A stretch of DNA of 64,000 bases from Chloroflexota bacterium (GTDB lineage: Bacteria > Chloroflexota > Anaerolineae > Anaerolineales > Villigracilaceae). This document shows positions 26,357 through 34,228 of this stretch, one piece after another (the stretch's first letter is position 1; each line of letters begins with the position of its first letter). The position numbers were made by a program, and so were the translations under genes. The notes under the pieces are model-generated. The model had not been told where the DNA came from. It worked only from the letters and a program-made list of their open reading frames with translations, and searched no databases. The stretch covers positions 1 through 64,000 of the forward strand of contig JACRBN010000024.1 of NCBI GenBank assembly GCA_016213105.1, in the 5' to 3' direction.

Positions 26357-27700
26357 TTACCATACCCGTTCCAGGTTTGGATTTTCACAGGGCCTGCGCC
26401 CGATCTTGGCCATATCCCGCCATTCGCCGTGGAGCTTGATGCGCACCACATCGGCGGTGAAGTCGGTGACGGTGGGGCCGCTGTTGTTGAACAGGTACGA
26501 GCCGACCGCGTAGATGTCGGCGGGCACGCCCAGTTTTTCGAACTTGCGGATCTTCTCGGGATTGAATCCGCCCGAGACAACGATCTTCACGCTGCGGCAG
26601 TAGTCCCTGGCGGTCTCCCGCCAGGAGGAGGGCAGGTCCCAACGCTCCCAGGCGGAATCCAGCGCCTGGCGCACGTTGAACACCAGGCGCGGAGTTACGC
26701 CCAGGTCCAGGGCGGGGTCGCCCAGCGGCAGGACTGACACGTCGCGCAGGCTTCCGCTCGTATCCAGGCGCAGGCCGTAGAGGATGTACTTTGCCGCCTC
26801 CTCCTTCTGGCCCGCATCCATCAACTCGCGGTAGCGCATGAAGAGCGCATCCAGCACGCGCAGGGCATCGCGCACGCTGTCGTTGTTGAAGTCGACCAGC
26901 GCAATGCGCGGAATGGAGGCGGGCAGCACGCGCGAAAAGGCCATCATGGCATCGGCCGTGTCACCCAGGAAGGAGGCGATGGCCGCGTGCGCCACCGTCC
27001 CGCCGCCCGCGCCGCCCCACCAGTCGCCTTGCGCGTCGGTCGAGACGAAGGGACCCAGGTCGCGCGCGTGGTCACGGTTGAAGCGCTGGACGGCGAGGCT
27101 GTAGGCGTAGCCGTCGGCGGCCTGGGCTTCGTGCAGGTCGAAGCGGGCGGGGAAGAACAGCACGGGCTTGCCGCGCGCCGCCACCATCGTTTCGTACACG
27201 TTGGTCGCCACGCGGCTGGAGCGAGTGAGAACGCCCAGGGTGGGCGTTTCCAGCAGGGCGAAGTCGCGGTAGCGGCCGCGCACCCTGAGCACAGGCTGAA
27301 CGTTGAGCGGGTTGCCGTCCGAGCGGACGAAGTCGCCGTCGTGGACGGCCCACACTTCGAGGCGGTCGGAGGTGTCCACGAATCGGTCGCCGTCGAAGCA
27401 GCCCGTGCAATGACGGAGCATGGCCAGGGCCTTGTCCACGCCGACCACGATGGAGTCGCCGACGCGGCGCGTGAACCACTGCATCTCCACCTCGATGTCG
27501 CCGACGGCGATGCCTTCGGGCGACAGGCCTTCGGGCAGGTTGGGGTATTGTCCGCTGTAGATGTAGCCTTCCGCCGAAAGGGCGGTCAGCATGTGGTTGA
27601 TGTTCTCGAAGTATTTGTCGGAATACCAACCCTGGCGCATTCTTTCGATGTCGAGCTTGAAGGTGTCGTTGGTCAGACGTTTGCCGTCGAAAATGGACAT
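26357..27700 (-). CDS. pncB: nicotinate phosphoribosyltransferase family protein
   Basis: 447 residues of the type II phosphoribosyltransferase family. N-terminal TNDTFKLDIERMRQGWYSDKYF and later LLETPTLGVLTRSSRVAT, FPARFDLHE, the glycine-rich phosphate-binding VVSGGFNPEKI and VGSYLFNNSGPTVTDFTADVVRI match the nicotinate phosphoribosyltransferase-like group. Makes nicotinate mononucleotide from nicotinate and PRPP. Four bp after kptA and downstream of a nicotinamidase-like gene, so NAD salvage is supported by context. Confidence 0.85.
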   Translation of the reverse strand: MSIFDGKRLTNDTFKLDIERMRQGWYSDKYFENINHMLTALSAEGYIYSGQYPNLPEGLSPEGIAVGDIEVEMQWFTRRVGDSIVVGVDKALAMLRHCTGCFDGDRFVDTSDRLEVWAVHDGDFVRSDGNPLNVQPVLRVRGRYRDFALLETPTLGVLTRSSRVATNVYETMVAARGKPVLFFPARFDLHEAQAADGYAYSLAVQRFNRDHARDLGPFVSTDAQGDWWGGAGGGTVAHAAIASFLGDTADAMMAFSRVLPASIPRIALVDFNNDSVRDALRVLDALFMRYRELMDAGQKEEAAKYILYGLRLDTSGSLRDVSVLPLGDPALDLGVTPRLVFNVRQALDSAWERWDLPSSWRETARDYCRSVKIVVSGGFNPEKIRKFEKLGVPADIYAVGSYLFNNSGPTVTDFTADVVRIKLHGEWRDMAKIGRRPCENPNLERVW

Positions 27701-27703
27701 GGA

Positions 27704-28255
27704 TCAGGCCTCGGGGAAATCTATGAAAGTGACAGAGATGGACTTTGCCAGGTAGTGTTCGGCTTCTGGACAATAAAACTCGATGCCGCTGCGATGCGCC
27801 TCGCCCGCGCGGATGACCAGCAGGACCGTCTCGTCCGCCCGTCGCTGGGCGACGTTCATGGCCCGCTCCGTGTTGGCCGAAAGATGAACGTACTGGCGCT
27901 TCATCGAGCGCAGGCCCTCGCGGCGGATGGCTTTGGCGGCCTGGGCGTTGGTGCCGTGATACAGCACCTCGGGCGGCGTCACGGGTTCGTACAGGATGGG
28001 GTTGACGCGGCTGTGACCGTACAACGCGCGGATGCGGCCATCGGCCACCTCGAAGCGTTTCTTGCCGTCCGCGCTTTTGTTGACGATGGTGTCCCAGTCT
28101 GCATCCGTGTACTGGTCATGGGAGCGGCTTTGCACGAGGACGCGCAGCGCGGCGTAATCGGTGAAGCCGCGCTCGTCCAACTCCACGCCGAAATCCCTGG
28201 CGCGGTGCCGCAGGATGGTCGAGACAAACTTGGACAGTCGCGTGAGGTCGGTCAT
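27704..28255 (-). CDS. kptA: RNA 2'-phosphotransferase KptA/Tpt1
   Basis: 183 residues, full length. Family signatures: LSKFVSTILRHRARDFGVELDERG, VADGRIRALYGHS, LYHGTNAQAAKAI and YVHLSANTERAMNV, which include the His/Arg residues that hold the RNA 2'-phosphate and NAD. The enzyme transfers a 2'-phosphate from RNA to NAD, releasing nicotinamide and ADP-ribose 1'',2''-cyclic phosphate. Overlaps the upstream hydrolase gene by four bases. Placed between nicotinamide- and nicotinate-consuming genes, its by-product would feed directly into the operon. Confidence 0.92.
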   Translation of the reverse strand: MTDLTRLSKFVSTILRHRARDFGVELDERGFTDYAALRVLVQSRSHDQYTDADWDTIVNKSADGKKRFEVADGRIRALYGHSRVNPILYEPVTPPEVLYHGTNAQAAKAIRREGLRSMKRQYVHLSANTERAMNVAQRRADETVLLVIRAGEAHRSGIEFYCPEAEHYLAKSISVTFIDFPEA

Positions 28256-29280
28256 GGGGTGGGGAAATCCTTCCAGGTCTCGATGGGATCGGTGGATTTG
28301 ACGATGTGCATGCCCGCCTCGGCGAATTCGGCATAGGCCTGGTCGGCGGCGTGGGTGAAATCCGCGCCAGGGACGACCACGGGCGAGGTGCAGTCTTCGA
28401 GCAGGTAGATTTTCCTGGCGAGCGACGCATCCATGTGGCGGATGTCTTGCAGCAGGTCGGCCAGCGTCCAGGCCACACAGTGGCTTTTGGCCTGTCCCGC
28501 CACGATGAGCGCATCCATTTCCTGGAGGGTGTCCACGTATTTGGGATTGCGCTGTTCGAGGGTTTCGCCCATCGGGCCGGTCTGCACCTCGGGGCCGATG
28601 GCGGAATAATTCTCGGTGAAGGGGTGGTCACCCTTGACCTCGAAGCGGGTCTGCGCCGTGCGGGCGATGGAGTGGAAGAAGATCGCCTCCTCCACCGAGG
28701 AGACCAGGGCGTGCCCCACGCCGCCCAGCATGGCATGATACGGCCAGATGGTCAGCGCATATTTTCCGCTGGACTCCAGTTGCGTCACGTAATGCAGCAG
28801 CATCTCCTGCCCGTATTCGGGCGAGACATCCAGCGGGCCTGCCAGCGCGGGATTGAATCTCCATTTGCCCGAGCGCACGTCCGCGGCGTCGATCTGCGAG
28901 TAGGGGGCGGGATGCGCGCCGTTCGCGTCCACGAGGAAGATGGCGTGGAAGATCTGGATGGACATGTGGGTGTCGAGCGTGGCGGTGATCTGGGAGATGT
29001 TCCCCAGGTTGCGATAGATAAATTCGCACAGGCGCACGGTATCGTCCACGGCGGCGCGCCCGCTGCGGCCCGCCACGAACAACTCGAAATCGGGCAGACA
29101 GAAAGTATTCTGGGTATCCACCAGTAGCAGCCAGATGCGGCTCCTGTCGGCGGCGACGGATTTCAAACCATGCTTCTCGTTCCAGGCCAGGGCCTGGGAG
29201 GCGCGCTTTTCATAGGGGACGCGCCAGACCTGGTCTGCGTTCCGTGGGTCGAAGAAAGTGGGGAGGGGCAATTGTCTCAT
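28252..29280 (-). CDS. isochorismatase-fold hydrolase, nicotinamidase-like
   Basis: 342 residues, longer than PncA (about 180-215) through N- and C-terminal extensions. Cysteine-hydrolase triad positions are visible: Asp55 in LLVDTQNTF, Lys in FEVKGDHPF, Cys in AGQAKSHCVAWTLADL; LDTHMSIQIFH resembles the PncA metal site. Nicotinamide deamidation is inferred from the partner genes. Preceded by AAAGGA and by a perfect palindrome that overlaps its leader. Confidence 0.78.
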   Translation of the reverse strand: MRQLPLPTFFDPRNADQVWRVPYEKRASQALAWNEKHGLKSVAADRSRIWLLLVDTQNTFCLPDFELFVAGRSGRAAVDDTVRLCEFIYRNLGNISQITATLDTHMSIQIFHAIFLVDANGAHPAPYSQIDAADVRSGKWRFNPALAGPLDVSPEYGQEMLLHYVTQLESSGKYALTIWPYHAMLGGVGHALVSSVEEAIFFHSIARTAQTRFEVKGDHPFTENYSAIGPEVQTGPMGETLEQRNPKYVDTLQEMDALIVAGQAKSHCVAWTLADLLQDIRHMDASLARKIYLLEDCTSPVVVPGADFTHAADQAYAEFAEAGMHIVKSTDPIETWKDFPTP

Positions 29281-29288
29281 GGGAATCC

Positions 29289-29311
29289 TTTAGTGTATTT
29301 TTTACACTAAA
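29289..29311 (-). promoter_or_regulatory. palindromic operator of the nicotinamide / KptA operon
   Basis: TTTAGTGTA (29289-29297) and TACACTAAA (29303-29311), perfect 9-bp half-sites with a 5-bp spacer, 9 bp upstream of the first start codon. NAD-biosynthesis repressors such as NrtR and NiaR use palindromes of this size; no regulator gene is nearby to name it. Confidence 0.72.
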
Positions 29312-29502
29312 TTGGGCTGTAAATGAAAGCGGGTTGTCCCGCTGTTCCTCCCATTTTACCGCCTTGGATGGGTTTGTCAAGAAAAATGGCTTCCAGCGTC
29401 GCCAACACCAAAGGCGGGAAAATCACCTTATGGTGGGATAGACGATTTGGTATAAAATCTTATACTTGGCACATCAAATTTAACGAACAAGGAGAGTGAG
29501 AG

Positions 29503-30159
29503 ATGAAAAAAATATTATTGGCAATTGCGGTGTTGGTGCTGGCCAGCCTGGCTTGCAGCGCCATCAGTGGTCTCGGGAATCCGACCCCCGCCGCTCAAAA
29601 CCCGGTGGCCAGAGTTCAGTACCAGGATGATTTCTCGAATGCCGACAGCGGCTGGCCGGCCACGGCCGACTCGGAAAAGTCGGCCAGTTACGACAACGGG
29701 CAGTACCTGCTCCAGGCTTTTACCGCCAACCAGGACGTCTGGGCGCACCCGGGCGAGTCCTTCGGCGATGTCCGCATCGAGGTGGATGCCAGCAAGTCCA
29801 TTGGCCCCGATGACAACAGCTTTGGCGTTGTCTGCCGCTTCGTGGATGACGATAATTTCTACTTCTTTATCATTTCCAGCGACGGATACCAGGTGATTGG
29901 TAAATATCTGGCTGGACAGTTGAGCTACCTGACCTCCGACAAGATGCAGCCCAGTTCGGAGATCATCACAGGCGGAGCCGCCAACCACATCCGCGCGGAT
30001 TGTGTCGGTTCCACGCTGACCCTGTACGTCAACAACCAGCAGGTCTCCACCGTCACGGATAATAGCTTCGCCACGGGCGACGTCGGCCTGATCGTGGGCA
30101 CCTTCGATGAGCCGAACGTCGGCATCCTGTTCGATAATCTGATTATCTACGAGCCATAA
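29503..30159 (+). CDS. lipoprotein with concanavalin/LamG-like beta-sandwich domain
   Basis: 218 residues. Lipobox LASLAC (Cys18), short linker, then DDFSNADSGWPA...YDNGQYLLQ, SFGVVCRFVDDDNFYFFIISSDG and VGLIVGTFDEPNVGILFDNLIIYEP. This all-beta pattern is seen in extracellular LamG / 3-keto-disaccharide hydrolase-like domains that often bind carbohydrate. Own promoter region with GGTATAAAATC about 50 nt upstream, AAGGAG at the start, and a terminator after it. Confidence 0.75.
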   Translation: MKKILLAIAVLVLASLACSAISGLGNPTPAAQNPVARVQYQDDFSNADSGWPATADSEKSASYDNGQYLLQAFTANQDVWAHPGESFGDVRIEVDASKSIGPDDNSFGVVCRFVDDDNFYFFIISSDGYQVIGKYLAGQLSYLTSDKMQPSSEIITGGAANHIRADCVGSTLTLYVNNQQVSTVTDNSFATGDVGLIVGTFDEPNVGILFDNLIIYEP

Positions 30160-30170
30160 GCAGATGACGA

Positions 30171-30204
30171 AAACAGCCCGACGGGATGTCTCGTCGGGCT
30201 GTTT
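30171..30204. terminator. bidirectional terminator, lipoprotein / FTR1
   Basis: AAACAGCCCGACG (30171-30183), 8-nt loop, CGTCGGGCTGTTT (30192-30204). Confidence 0.85.
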
Positions 30205-30218
30205 GATTCTGGCTCAGA

Positions 30219-31049
30219 CTACGCCTGGGGCTGGGTCGCAGTTCCCTCGGACTTTTTCCGCCCCCCGCGCAGGGTCAGCGCGACAGTCAGCATATAGCCG
30301 AAGTAGGCGATCATCTCGGTCAACGCGGGGGTGGGATTGTATCCAAACAGGGCCTTCATGAATTGCCCCAGGATCGACTCCGCGGGCAGAAAGGCATTGG
30401 CATCCCAGACGTGTTCAACCACGGCGGGAATGAGGTTGACTTCGTTGAACTCATGTACCCCGTGCGCCACCAGTCCCGCCGCGAAGAGGATCAGCAGGAT
30501 GCCTGTCGCCTGGAAGAAGCGGCGCAAGTCCAGGCGGACGATGGCCGCGAAGATCGACCAGCCCAGCAGGACGGCCGTGCCCAATCCCAGCGCCGCGCCG
30601 ATGGCGGTTTGCAGAACGTCGGTCGCGAAGATGGAGGCCGTCAGGAAGAGGGCGAGCTCGACGCCCTCGCGGACGACGGCCACAAAGGCCAGCCAGAAGA
30701 TGGCGCGTCGGCCCGTGGAGGCGGCGGCCTTGCTGACACCCTCCTCCAATTCGGCCTTGAGCGTGCGCGCCTGCTGACTCATCCAGAAGATCATCCAGGT
30801 CAGGATGCCCGCCGCAAGCAGCATGGTCGCGCCCTCATAAATTTTCTCTGCGGAGCCTTCCAACTCCAGGCCGAAGAGAGTCAATAAAACAGCAGCCAGG
30901 ATGCTGACCACGGCGGCGCTTAACACACCCCACCACAGGGCGGGGGCCAGGTCAGTGCGGTGGATTTTGCGCAGGGCGCCGATGACAATGCCGATGATCA
31001 GGGCGGCTTCGATGCCTTCGCGCAGGGACAGTAAATAAGAGGGAAGCAT
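30219..31049 (-). CDS. FTR1/EfeU family iron permease
   Basis: 276 residues, seven predicted membrane helices. Two iron-binding REGxE motifs: LREGIEAAL at residues 9-17 and VVREGVELAL midway. Imports ferric iron, usually with a partner ferroxidase that is not in the window. GAGGTG precedes ATG 31049; a longer frame to 31082 lacks a ribosome-binding site. The upstream region has AT-rich palindromes that may bind a metal regulator. Confidence 0.87.
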   Translation of the reverse strand: MLPSYLLSLREGIEAALIIGIVIGALRKIHRTDLAPALWWGVLSAAVVSILAAVLLTLFGLELEGSAEKIYEGATMLLAAGILTWMIFWMSQQARTLKAELEEGVSKAAASTGRRAIFWLAFVAVVREGVELALFLTASIFATDVLQTAIGAALGLGTAVLLGWSIFAAIVRLDLRRFFQATGILLILFAAGLVAHGVHEFNEVNLIPAVVEHVWDANAFLPAESILGQFMKALFGYNPTPALTEMIAYFGYMLTVALTLRGGRKKSEGTATQPQA

Positions 31050-31129
31050 GTACACCTCGTGGGGTAGGATAAGGAAAATCAATCTAAATCAGACTGAATT
31101 TATCTAAATTCTATCATCGAGGTACGGGG

Positions 31130-31170
31130 TTGACAAGATATTTATCAATTTTTTGATAAATATTTATCAT
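31130..31170. promoter_or_regulatory. promoter with GATAAATATTTATC palindrome
   Basis: TTGACA (31130-31135) is followed by GATATTTATC and the perfect palindrome GATAAATATTTATC (31155-31168), giving two overlapping operator-like sites between the divergent FTR1 gene and the XRE remnant. The regulator is not identified. Confidence 0.55.
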
Positions 31171-31184
31171 CATGGATTTGGGAC

Positions 31185-31304
31185 GGGGTGTCAATCAAGG
31201 AAGGCGAAATGAGCAACCGCAAGGCCAGCGCGGACACCCTGTCCGCGCTGGCGAAGGCGTTGAAAGTTTCGCTGGAAGAGGTGATTGCGAGGGAAGCAGA
31301 ATGA
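31185..31304 (+). pseudogene. remnant of an XRE-family HTH regulator
   Basis: Only the C-terminal third of a Cro/CI-type helix-turn-helix is readable: GEMSNRKASADTL then SALAKALKVSLEEVIA and a stop at 31302. The preceding frame (DGVSIKEG) lacks the first helices and has no fitting start; ATG 31209 would give a 31-residue peptide. The gene's terminator and upstream operator-like palindromes are still intact, so the coding part was lost by deletion. Confidence 0.65.
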
Positions 31305-31305
31305 C

Positions 31306-31331
31306 AAAAGGCGGCCGTCAGGCCGCCTTTT
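31306..31331 (+). terminator. terminator after XRE remnant
   Basis: AAAAGGCGGCC (31306-31316), loop GTCA, GGCCGCCTTTT (31321-31331). Works in both directions by sequence. Confidence 0.8.
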
Positions 31332-31363
31332 GGTTTGAAGCACGCTTGCTTGTGATCCAGATT

Positions 31364-31765
31364 TTACTTTTCCCAATTTTCATCGTACCAGGTTTTGAAC
31401 TCGGAAAAAGTAGCCAGTCCTTGCTGTTCGAGCCAGCGGATTCCAGAAAAGTTGCCATTAGCTGAAGCCATATCGTTGTCAATATCGTCTTGACCACAAC
31501 GACCTGCCACCCAATCCAGCCATTCAACGGGAATTGGAGAGTATTTTCGGAAATACTCGCTGAGTTGTTCCAGGCTCATTCCCTCCATCCATTTGTCCCA
31601 AGCAATCATATAAGCTTCCCCGTACCCCATCCGCCAGCCAATGGAATATCGCGGTATTTCAGGGTGTCGCTGCCAGGGAGGAAGTAAATCACCGTGCGGC
31701 GTCAATTCCTTCGCGACTAGTTCGCTTATCCATTGTTCGTGTTTTTGGTGTTGGGCCTCATCCAT
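31364..31765 (-). CDS. hypothetical protein, 133 residues
   Basis: Soluble, acidic and Trp-rich (HEQWISELV, PPWQRHPEIPRYSIGWRMGYGEAYMIAWDKWMEGM, KTWYDENWEK with interruptions), no membrane helix or signal. I recognise no family. It lies between the XRE remnant and a remnant of the DnaC-type gene, in a small accessory patch with an HEPN/MNT pair, and may be part of that patch. Confidence 0.6.
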   Translation of the reverse strand: MDEAQHQKHEQWISELVAKELTPHGDLLPPWQRHPEIPRYSIGWRMGYGEAYMIAWDKWMEGMSLEQLSEYFRKYSPIPVEWLDWVAGRCGQDDIDNDMASANGNFSGIRWLEQQGLATFSEFKTWYDENWEK

Positions 31766-31769
31766 AATC

Positions 31770-31880
31770 CTACTTCTTCCTACGCCCCGCCGCCTTCCCC
31801 TTCGTCATCCTGCGATAGGGTGGCATATCGAGGGTCCACAGCCACACGGAACTGGCGCAGGAGTTGAGCAGGTTGCCCGC
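31770..31880 (-). pseudogene. remnant of the 3' end of the neighbouring DnaC-like gene
   Basis: Read on the minus strand, this ends in LDMPPYRRMTKGKAAGRRKK-stop, matching the last 20 residues of the protein encoded at 32717-34228 at 18 positions. It is preceded by CASSVW, matching that protein's GASSVW at residues 427-432. About 50 residues between these parts are deleted. The DNA at 31766-31825 and 32706-32770 is alignable with few mismatches. Confidence 0.75.
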
Positions 31881-32264
31881 TTAAAATGCCTGCGTGAGAT
31901 ACTTCTCTGCGGCCTTCAAGAATTTTTTCGACCAGTTTATGATTTCCTGGGCTTCGCCTTCTTCTATCTCACCGATCATGCCATAATCCCCGATATTTCG
32001 CTTATCTTGCGCCTCGATCAGCAGACGGTGAAATTCTGGATCAAGCAGTTTTGTCCTGGCGAACTCTTTTCCGTACGCGGCAATGACCGCCGAATGGCTG
32101 GAGAAACTCAACTCCCTGGAAAGCAACAACGCCTGCGCCACGTAAAACATGGAGTAGTAGGCGCGTGAAGCGGCGAAATTGGCAAAATCGTCGCGCAATA
32201 AATTGGCGGCGGCTTTTTGACTCAACCTTGCCCGTTCGAGTAATTCCTTGATCTCGGGCGTCAT
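31881..32264 (-). CDS. HEPN-domain protein
   Basis: 127 residues, all-helical HEPN family (PF05168-like): LSQKAAANLLRDDFANFAASRAYYSMFYVAQALLLS is the usual first half. The catalytic R-x4-6-H motif of RNase-active HEPN toxins is not obvious; KRNIGDYG occupies that region. Overlaps the nucleotidyltransferase gene by four bases, the typical order of HEPN/MNT modules. Toxin activity is uncertain. Confidence 0.78.
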   Translation of the reverse strand: MTPEIKELLERARLSQKAAANLLRDDFANFAASRAYYSMFYVAQALLLSRELSFSSHSAVIAAYGKEFARTKLLDPEFHRLLIEAQDKRNIGDYGMIGEIEEGEAQEIINWSKKFLKAAEKYLTQAF

Positions 32265-32584
32265 ATTGCAATCCCCTCGCGGCGGACATTCATTAGGAAG
32301 GGCATTTTACTTTGCTCATATTGTTGGTTCGTTACGAATGCCCTTGAAATTACCACATTGTTGTCCAGGGATAATTTCGCCACCGCTCTTGATGTCTTTT
32401 TTAACATTTCCCCGTGTTTGAAATCGTCTTTGAGAACAACCAAGACATCGATGTCCGAATCGTCCCGCGCGTCGCCGCGCGCCTGGGAACCGTAGAGAAT
32501 GATCTTCTCCACGCGTTCGCCCAGTGTGTCAGTTAGTTCTTTCTGCAAGGCGCGCAAGATTCGACGCAGTCGTTTCTGTTCCAT
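32261..32584 (-). CDS. MNT-type nucleotidyltransferase
   Basis: 107 residues. Minimal nucleotidyltransferase fold with YGSQARGDARDDSDIDVLVVL, i.e. GSxxRG and the two catalytic Asp (DID). In HEPN/MNT pairs this protein can AMPylate and silence the HEPN partner. First gene of the pair, adjacent to a truncated copy of DnaC-like sequence. Confidence 0.82.
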   Translation of the reverse strand: MEQKRLRRILRALQKELTDTLGERVEKIILYGSQARGDARDDSDIDVLVVLKDDFKHGEMLKKTSRAVAKLSLDNNVVISRAFVTNQQYEQSKMPFLMNVRREGIAI

Positions 32585-32716
32585 GCTTTTATTTTACTCT
32601 TTTTTCAACTCGATTTTCCCCGCCTTGCACAGGGACTCCACGGGACTCGAAGCGGAACCAATTTCAAGGGCGGAAAAAAGAGGGTTACCATTCTGCGGCC
32701 TGCGCTTTACCGCATC

Positions 32717-34228
32717 CTACTTTTTCCTATGCCCCGCCGCCTTCCCCTTCGTCATCCTGCGATAGGGCGGCATATCAATCACATGCACCTGACTCTTGGC
32801 CGCGTCGAGGATCTTGTTCCATAGGCCGGGATAATTGACCGCGAACGCGTCCGGCTTGAGCGTGGAGGTGATGACGGTTGGCAGGTGGGCGTAGTAGCGG
32901 TGGTTGAGCACCTGATAGAGTTTATCCTCGGCCCACACGGAGCTGGCGCCGCTTTCCTTCAGGTCGTCGAGGATCAGCAGGGGGGTGGATTTGATCTCGT
33001 GGAAACGGCGGTCAAACGAAACATCCGATTTGGGGCTGAAGGTCTGGCGCAGGTAGTCGAGCAGGTCGCCCACCTCGACCAAAATGGCTTGTCCGCCCAG
33101 GTCGATGCGGTAGTTGCCGATGGATGCCGCCAGGTGCGTCTTCCCGCAGAAGGATCCGCCCAACAGCACCATCCAGCCTTCGGGTTCCTCGGCAAACGCC
33201 ACCGCGGCATGGACGGCCTTGCGCAGGGTCTTCAAATCCTCCTGTGTCACTTTGACGCGCTGGATTTCCTTTTCCTTGTACTTGTTGCCGAACTTGTCCT
33301 GCTTCTCGGCCACGACGGTGGTCACGTTCTCCTTGCCGAGTTCATCCTCGCGCGTCTCGACAGACTTGAAGGTCATGGCCTTCATCTCGGGCAGCGACAG
33401 CATCGAGATGCCCGGGTTGCTCGTCTCGGTGGGGCGGCGGAAGTCGGGCGCCGTGATGCGGATGTGCTTGACGAATTCCTCATCCTGCAAGCGCGAGCGG
33501 ATGCGGCTCTCGATCTCGTCCAGCATCAGGTTGGTGGTGATGACCGTCGGCAGCTTGTTGATGTAGCGATAATTCATGATTTGGAACAGCTTTTCCTGCG
33601 CCCAGCCCGTGGCGTTCTGGGTGCCGAAATCATCCAGCACGAGCAAATCCGCGTTGCGCACTTCCTCGAAGCGCGCCTCGAAGGTGGTCTCGGGATCATT
33701 GTAGGAAAAACGCAAGGTGTCGAGCAGGTCGGGCACGGTGATGAAGAGTGTGGGGCGGCCCATCGAAACCGCAAAATTGGCAATAGCCGCCGCGATATGC
33801 GTCTTGCCGCAGCCGTATCCGCCCTCCATCAACAGCCAGCCCTGCGGCGCGCGTGCAAAATCCTCTGTGATCTCGCGGGTGGCCTGCAGGTTATGCACAT
33901 CTTGCGGCGTCATGAACCTGGCGTTCTTGTTGCCGCGCGTCTCGAAATTTTCGAAGGTCAGGTGGCTCAGGCGGTCGAGGCGGCTCAACTCGAACAGGCG
34001 CTGACGCGCCCCATCGGCCACGTCCGCGCTGCGGCACAGGCAAGACTCCAGCCGCCCGAAGCGCGGGTCGCCCACGGGCACATCGTAGCGCACATAGCCC
34101 GCACCCCCACAGTGCGGACAGTTCGGGTCACCGAGTGTCGTCCTCGCCGCCTCCGAGGTATTCGGCAAACTCTCCTTCGGTGTATCGCCCGACATTCTTG
34201 CCAGCGTTTTGCTGATCTTTTCTTTCAT
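32717..34228 (-). CDS. DnaC/DnaI-like helicase loader with two tandem AAA+ domains
   Basis: 503 residues, about twice the usual loader length. Zinc-binding N-terminus (Cys37, Cys40, Cys63, Cys65), first ATPase (Walker A GGYGCGKT 136-143, Walker B LLVLDD 195-200, arginine-rich SRIRSRL ~241-247), a charged linker (~285-330), then a second ATPase (Walker A GGSFCGKT 357-364, Walker B LLILDD 417-422). Both P-loops look intact; the second domain lacks the SRIRSRL-like sensor. Gene order dnaB-dnaD-this gene makes helicase loading the likely role. Start 34228 (after AAAGGGAA) makes a 101-nt overlap with dnaD; ATG 34195 is an alternative. Confidence 0.85.
   Translation of the reverse strand: MKEKISKTLARMSGDTPKESLPNTSEAARTTLGDPNCPHCGGAGYVRYDVPVGDPRFGRLESCLCRSADVADGARQRLFELSRLDRLSHLTFENFETRGNKNARFMTPQDVHNLQATREITEDFARAPQGWLLMEGGYGCGKTHIAAAIANFAVSMGRPTLFITVPDLLDTLRFSYNDPETTFEARFEEVRNADLLVLDDFGTQNATGWAQEKLFQIMNYRYINKLPTVITTNLMLDEIESRIRSRLQDEEFVKHIRITAPDFRRPTETSNPGISMLSLPEMKAMTFKSVETREDELGKENVTTVVAEKQDKFGNKYKEKEIQRVKVTQEDLKTLRKAVHAAVAFAEEPEGWMVLLGGSFCGKTHLAASIGNYRIDLGGQAILVEVGDLLDYLRQTFSPKSDVSFDRRFHEIKSTPLLILDDLKESGASSVWAEDKLYQVLNHRYYAHLPTVITSTLKPDAFAVNYPGLWNKILDAAKSQVHVIDMPPYRRMTKGKAAGHRKK

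Noticed and set aside
31172-31465. 97-codon plus-strand frame starting at 31172
   Set aside because: Runs through the terminator at 31306-31331 and out of frame with the recognisable XRE remnant.
31881-32264. Calling the HEPN protein an active RNase toxin
   Set aside because: The R-x4-6-H catalytic motif is not evident, so only the family name is supported.
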